A stretch of DNA of 10,755 nt, taken from assembly GCA_030838305.1 (NCBI GenBank), contig JAUTWY010000405.1, forward strand, positions 1 through 10,755, read 5' to 3'. Below the pieces are notes generated by a model. It worked only from the letters and a program-made list of their open reading frames with translations. It was not told the DNA's origin and did no database searches. Position 1 is the stretch's first letter. Each line of letters opens with the position of its first letter. This DNA comes from Acidobacteriaceae bacterium. Its GTDB lineage: Bacteria > Acidobacteriota > Terriglobia > Terriglobales > Acidobacteriaceae. Below are positions 8,016 to 10,755 of the stretch, piece by piece. A program made the position numbers and the translations under genes.

Positions 8016-8381
8016 TCAGGCAGCTTCTCTCAGCGCGGTCAGAAGATGCTCGCCCAGCAGATCGCTCTTCGAAACAACATCCTTTACGCCGTTGGCCCGA
8101 GCCGCCTTCAGGAGTTGTTCTGAGCTGTAAACCGTGAACATGATCATCGTCGTTCGGGGAGCGATCCGGCTGATTTGGCGCGCGGCCTCCAGCCCGTTCA
8201 TGACTGGCATTTGCAAATCCAGAATCACAATATCGGGGTGAAGCTGTTTCACGCTTTCTACCGCGAGCTGGCCATTCTCCGCCTCGCCGCATACCGCCCA
8301 CTCGGGGTGTTGTTCCAGCCACGATCGTAGCAGGTGGCGGACCAGAGTATTGTCATCGACAATAAGAATGCTGTGAGACAC
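8016..8381 (-). CDS. Stand-alone response regulator receiver domain
   Basis: A 121-aa protein that is a complete CheY-like receiver and nothing else. Acidic pair D9-D10 (ILIVDDN), phospho-acceptor D55 (VILDLQMPVMNG), switch Thr83 (MFTVYS) and Lys105 (VVSKSD) are all present, so phosphorylation by a histidine kinase is expected. The sequence style (LVRHLLRSWLEQHPEWAVCGEAENGQLAVE) is that of NarL/FixJ receivers, yet there is no DNA-binding domain, so it should act through protein contacts or as a phosphate shuttle. The start is a GTG at 8381. An in-frame TAG directly before it excludes a longer form, and AAGGAG lies 13 bases upstream, a rather long spacing. No histidine kinase lies in the window. 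A single-base frameshift losing an output domain is not evident, because the domain ends cleanly at LLTALREAA. Confidence 0.92.
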   Translation of the reverse strand: MSHSILIVDDNTLVRHLLRSWLEQHPEWAVCGEAENGQLAVESVKQLHPDIVILDLQMPVMNGLEAARQISRIAPRTTMIMFTVYSSEQLLKAARANGVKDVVSKSDLLGEHLLTALREAA

Positions 8382-8850
8382 CTACACCCGCTTTCTCCTT
8401 GGAAAGCTGCTGCCGGGCCACGCTGTAGGTCGACGGACGGCGACTAGGAAAGGAATTGCTAGATTAGTTGTCGAGAAAGTCAAAAGGCCATACAGCAGAT
8501 ACCGTACGCTACCGCACATTGCTGTGTGCGGTATCCATCATCCCGATTGCACCTTCTCCGTACTGCTGCGTCATCTCCAGAACGCCGGAATAAAAATCCA
8601 GCACCCACTGCAAATCCGCAACCTTCAAATGAACATGCCCAATGCCCACCTTCGGATCGACGATGTATCGCATCGCCTCACCTCACCTCACCGGATTTAC
8701 TCTCGGATGCACGCATCCCAGTCCTCAACAAGTCTATGTATTATCGCGATTTGCGCTCGCCCTGATTGGCTGATTCCCTCGCAACCTCACGGCCATCAAT
8801 GCCATCCAAGATTAGCCATCTTCTCTGCATTCCATCATCAGAGGTCTAAC
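8382..8850. other. 469-base gap between divergent receiver and phosphoesterase genes
   Basis: It contains the promoter/RBS region of the - strand receiver gene, a 9-bp perfect palindrome at 8510-8533 (separate entry), and three tandem CCTCA units at 8676-8690. The frame of the phosphoesterase stays open from 8524, but the predicted peptide (rich in His, Ser, Ile and Gln) does not look like protein, and the signal peptide begins only at 8851, so I treat it as untranslated DNA. No clear sigma70 promoter stands out. Confidence 0.55.
8510..8533. promoter_or_regulatory. 9-bp perfect inverted repeat, candidate operator
   Basis: TACCGCACA (8510-8518) and TGTGCGGTA (8525-8533) are exact reverse complements around TTGCTG. 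The element sits between two divergently transcribed genes, about 129 bases from the receiver start and 317 from the phosphoesterase start. No T-run follows. A dimeric regulator site or a hairpin in the phosphoesterase leader are both possible. Confidence 0.4.
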
Positions 8851-10620
8851 TTGATCCGGCATTCTTTTTCTCTCTTGGTTGCCATCTTCACGGTAGCTTT
8901 GTTTCTGGGCAATTCCGGCATCGCATCAGCGCAATCGGAATCGTCAGCTTCAAGTCCAGTTCCGGCCACCACGTCATATCAACTCACCGTCACGTTGGCC
9001 GGAACCTCGACCGGAACCGTCGCCAGCAGTCCCGCCGGAATTACGTGCGCTCCCACCTGCACCGCATCCTTCGGCGCGGGCACGGTCGTCACTCTTACAC
9101 CGACGCAGGGGAAGGGAGCTTATTTTGCGGGTTGGAGCGGAGCCTGCACCTCTACCTACACCTGCAAGCTGACCATGAACGCCAACAAGTCGGTCACTGC
9201 AACTTTCAACGTCTCACAAACCGTGAAAGTTCTGAACCACATTATCTTCATGGCGCAGGAAAACCGCAGCCTCGATCATTATTTTGGCGCTCTGCGCGGT
9301 TACTGGAAGGCCAACGGATTCGCCGACCGCTCCTTCGATGGCCTCCGGCAATTCAATCCCACTTCCGGCCTCACTCCGCTCTACGGACCGCCGCCCACCA
9401 ATCCCGGTTGCGACCCCGCGTTCCCGCCTCCGAATGATTGCACCGTCGATAGCGCCAGTCCGAATGTCGCTTCCTATCACCTCATCACGCAGTGCATCGA
9501 AAATCCCAGCCCTTCCTGGAACGAAAGCCACGTGGACTGGAATCGCGTCAATCCATACTCGGCAACCCCAACGCTCGATGGCTATGTCTGGACCACAGCC
9601 CACGACTCTCGCAACATCTCTCCTCCGTACAACGACACCAACGGCATCCGCGACATGGGTTATTACACCGATGCTGACCTCAACTTTTACTATTTCATGG
9701 CGACGCAGTTTGCCACGTCGGACCGCTGGTTTTCACCCGTGATGACGCGGACCTCGTCCAATCGGGACTACCTAATCGCTGCTACCTCGCAGGGATACGT
9801 GTATCCCATCGGCTCCGACAGTGGCGATCAGGCATTGCTCACGGCCACCACAATTTTTCAGAAATTAGAAACCGCGGGCATCAGCTGGAAGATTTACGTT
9901 AATACCAGCAACACCGCGTGCTCTTCCAATCCCACGCCGTCATGCCTGCTGACCCTCAGCTATGTCCAGAATTTTCAGTGGGGACATTCCATTCCCACCA
10001 CGTATCCCCAGAACATCACCACCATGACGCAGTATTTTACCGACGTGAAGAACGGCACATTGCCCGCGGTTGCCATCATCGAACCCGCGTCCGCCGCCGG
10101 ACTCGATGAGCATGGCTCCGATTTCGACCAATATCCCATCAACATTCAACTCGGCGCCAATTACGTCGCCTCGCTGATTAATGCGCTGATGAACAGCGTC
10201 TCCTGGAAAGACTCCGCATTCATTCTCACGTTCGACGAGTCTGGAGGCATCTACGACCACGTCCCGCCGCAGCCCGCCGTGAGCCCCGACGGCATCAAGC
10301 CCCAGGACCTGATGACCAATGACATCTGCACGACCAGCACCGGCCCGACCTGCGACTTCACTTACACCGGATTCCGTTTGCCGCTGATCGTCATTTCGCC
10401 CTACACGCGGCCGCATTACGTTTCGCACACGGTGATGGACCTCACCGCGATCCTGAGATTTATTGAAGGACGCTTCGGCCTGACGCCCCTAACCAAGCGC
10501 GACGCCGCGCAAAAAAGCATGAACGAGTTCTTCAACTTCAATAGCGCCGCGTGGCTGAAGCCGCCAACGCCACCGGTGCAGAAGACAAGCGGCGCGTGTT
10601 ATCTGAACAAGCTGCCATAA
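8851..10620 (+). CDS. Exported phospholipase C/acid phosphatase-type phosphoesterase with N-terminal beta-repeat domain
   Basis: A 589-aa protein if translation starts at the TTG at 8851. This is preferred because GAGGT lies 5 bases upstream and a good Sec signal peptide starts there (IRHSFSLLVAIFTVALFLGN, cleavage after ASA at 27). Residues about 43-120 form a bacterial repeat domain of the InlB B-repeat-like type (YQLTVTLAG, GTVASSPAGI, FAGWSGAC, VTATFN) with four Cys that could form disulfides. The rest is the phosphoesterase family of PLC/AcpA enzymes: QENRSLDHYFG (136-146, metal ligands Glu137, Asn138, Asp142), TRTSSNR (299-305, likely nucleophile Thr301), DEHGS (His421), FDESGGIYDHVPP (461-473, Asp462, Glu463, His470), and the C-terminal RLPLIVISPYTRP. 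It should hydrolyse phosphate esters or phospholipids outside the cytoplasm and may serve phosphate acquisition. It appears complete; the start remains the main doubt. Confidence 0.9.
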   Translation: MIRHSFSLLVAIFTVALFLGNSGIASAQSESSASSPVPATTSYQLTVTLAGTSTGTVASSPAGITCAPTCTASFGAGTVVTLTPTQGKGAYFAGWSGACTSTYTCKLTMNANKSVTATFNVSQTVKVLNHIIFMAQENRSLDHYFGALRGYWKANGFADRSFDGLRQFNPTSGLTPLYGPPPTNPGCDPAFPPPNDCTVDSASPNVASYHLITQCIENPSPSWNESHVDWNRVNPYSATPTLDGYVWTTAHDSRNISPPYNDTNGIRDMGYYTDADLNFYYFMATQFATSDRWFSPVMTRTSSNRDYLIAATSQGYVYPIGSDSGDQALLTATTIFQKLETAGISWKIYVNTSNTACSSNPTPSCLLTLSYVQNFQWGHSIPTTYPQNITTMTQYFTDVKNGTLPAVAIIEPASAAGLDEHGSDFDQYPINIQLGANYVASLINALMNSVSWKDSAFILTFDESGGIYDHVPPQPAVSPDGIKPQDLMTNDICTTSTGPTCDFTYTGFRLPLIVISPYTRPHYVSHTVMDLTAILRFIEGRFGLTPLTKRDAAQKSMNEFFNFNSAAWLKPPTPPVQKTSGACYLNKLP

Positions 10621-10755
10621 CCCCATGCAACGGGACGGCGCAACTGCCGGTGCACCTTTCTTGTAGCACTCTTAGCACTTTCCGGCTGCAACCTTTGTGT
10701 AATGCCCTAGGGGTTTTCCTGTATTTCGCTCACTCTGCCTACTATTGCAAAATCG
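10621..10755. promoter_or_regulatory. Gene-free right edge, possible promoter of a gene outside the window
   Basis: No coding sequence is seen. There is a weak CGGC/GCCG hairpin (10636-10649) without a T-run, a direct repeat of TAGCACT, the palindrome CCCTAGGG (10705-10712) followed by GTTTT, and a TACTAT -10-like box (10740-10745) without a recognisable -35. Both CCCTAGGG and TACTAT also occur in the promoter/leader of the 79-aa gene (3770-3777 and 3746-3751). Confidence 0.3.

Noticed and set aside
8676..8690. Tandem CCTCA x3
   Set aside because: Too short to call a functional repeat; could be chance.
8524..8850. 109-residue N-terminal extension of the phosphoesterase from an upstream start (GTG at 8524)
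   Set aside because: The sequence is not protein-like, contains the palindrome region, and would bury the signal peptide; the TTG at 8851 has a ribosome binding site.
9940..10428. - strand frame of 162 aa opposite the phosphoesterase
   Set aside because: Val/Gly/Arg-rich antisense shadow; the sense frame carries all catalytic motifs.

Overview
The window looks like chromosomal DNA of an Acidobacteriota bacterium (class Terriglobia or a close relative). That placement is an inference. It rests on moderately high G+C with C/G-rich third positions, short TTCA-loop palindromes in the intergenic gaps, and small zinc-ribbon and 'W...DPxKL..LVEEI' proteins that I associate with this phylum. I see no rRNA, tRNA, CRISPR array, transposase or phage gene.

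Left part (1-3589, all + strand): a Crp/Fnr-family regulator, a small DCC-family (DUF393) thiol-disulfide protein, and a full-length AMP-forming acetyl-CoA synthetase (acs). The gaps at 824-993, 1414-1612 and 3590-3700 carry REP-like palindromes. Next is a 79-aa orphan gene with an AT-rich UP-like tract, a good sigma70-type promoter, a strong ribosome binding site and its own terminator. It lies back-to-back with the terminator of the next gene, which is on the opposite strand.

Middle (4130-7414, - strand): an exported kelch-type beta-propeller protein related in shape to galactose oxidase but apparently without its copper ligands; a 423-base gap holding a nest of mutually exclusive hairpins; an exported protein-tyrosine/dual-specificity-type phosphatase; a 55-aa helical protein; and a doubtful 66-aa ORF. 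The last three share a strand and could be one transcript.

Right part (7435-10755): a 53-aa + strand gene that is a clear divergent paralogue of the 55-aa - strand gene, a 67-aa seven-cysteine zinc-ribbon protein, and a stand-alone response-regulator receiver domain on the - strand. After a 469-base gap with a 9-bp perfect palindrome comes a large exported phospholipase C/acid phosphatase-type phosphoesterase that probably starts at a TTG codon and carries an N-terminal bacterial beta-repeat domain. The last 135 bases have no gene and may hold the promoter of one outside the window.

The core genes suggest acetate activation and extracellular phosphate/lipid and phosphoprotein hydrolysis next to general regulators. 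I find no convincing new multi-gene system. The most interesting unexplained elements are the paired small helical proteins, the strongly expressed-looking 79-aa orphan, and the competing hairpins at 6112-6197.
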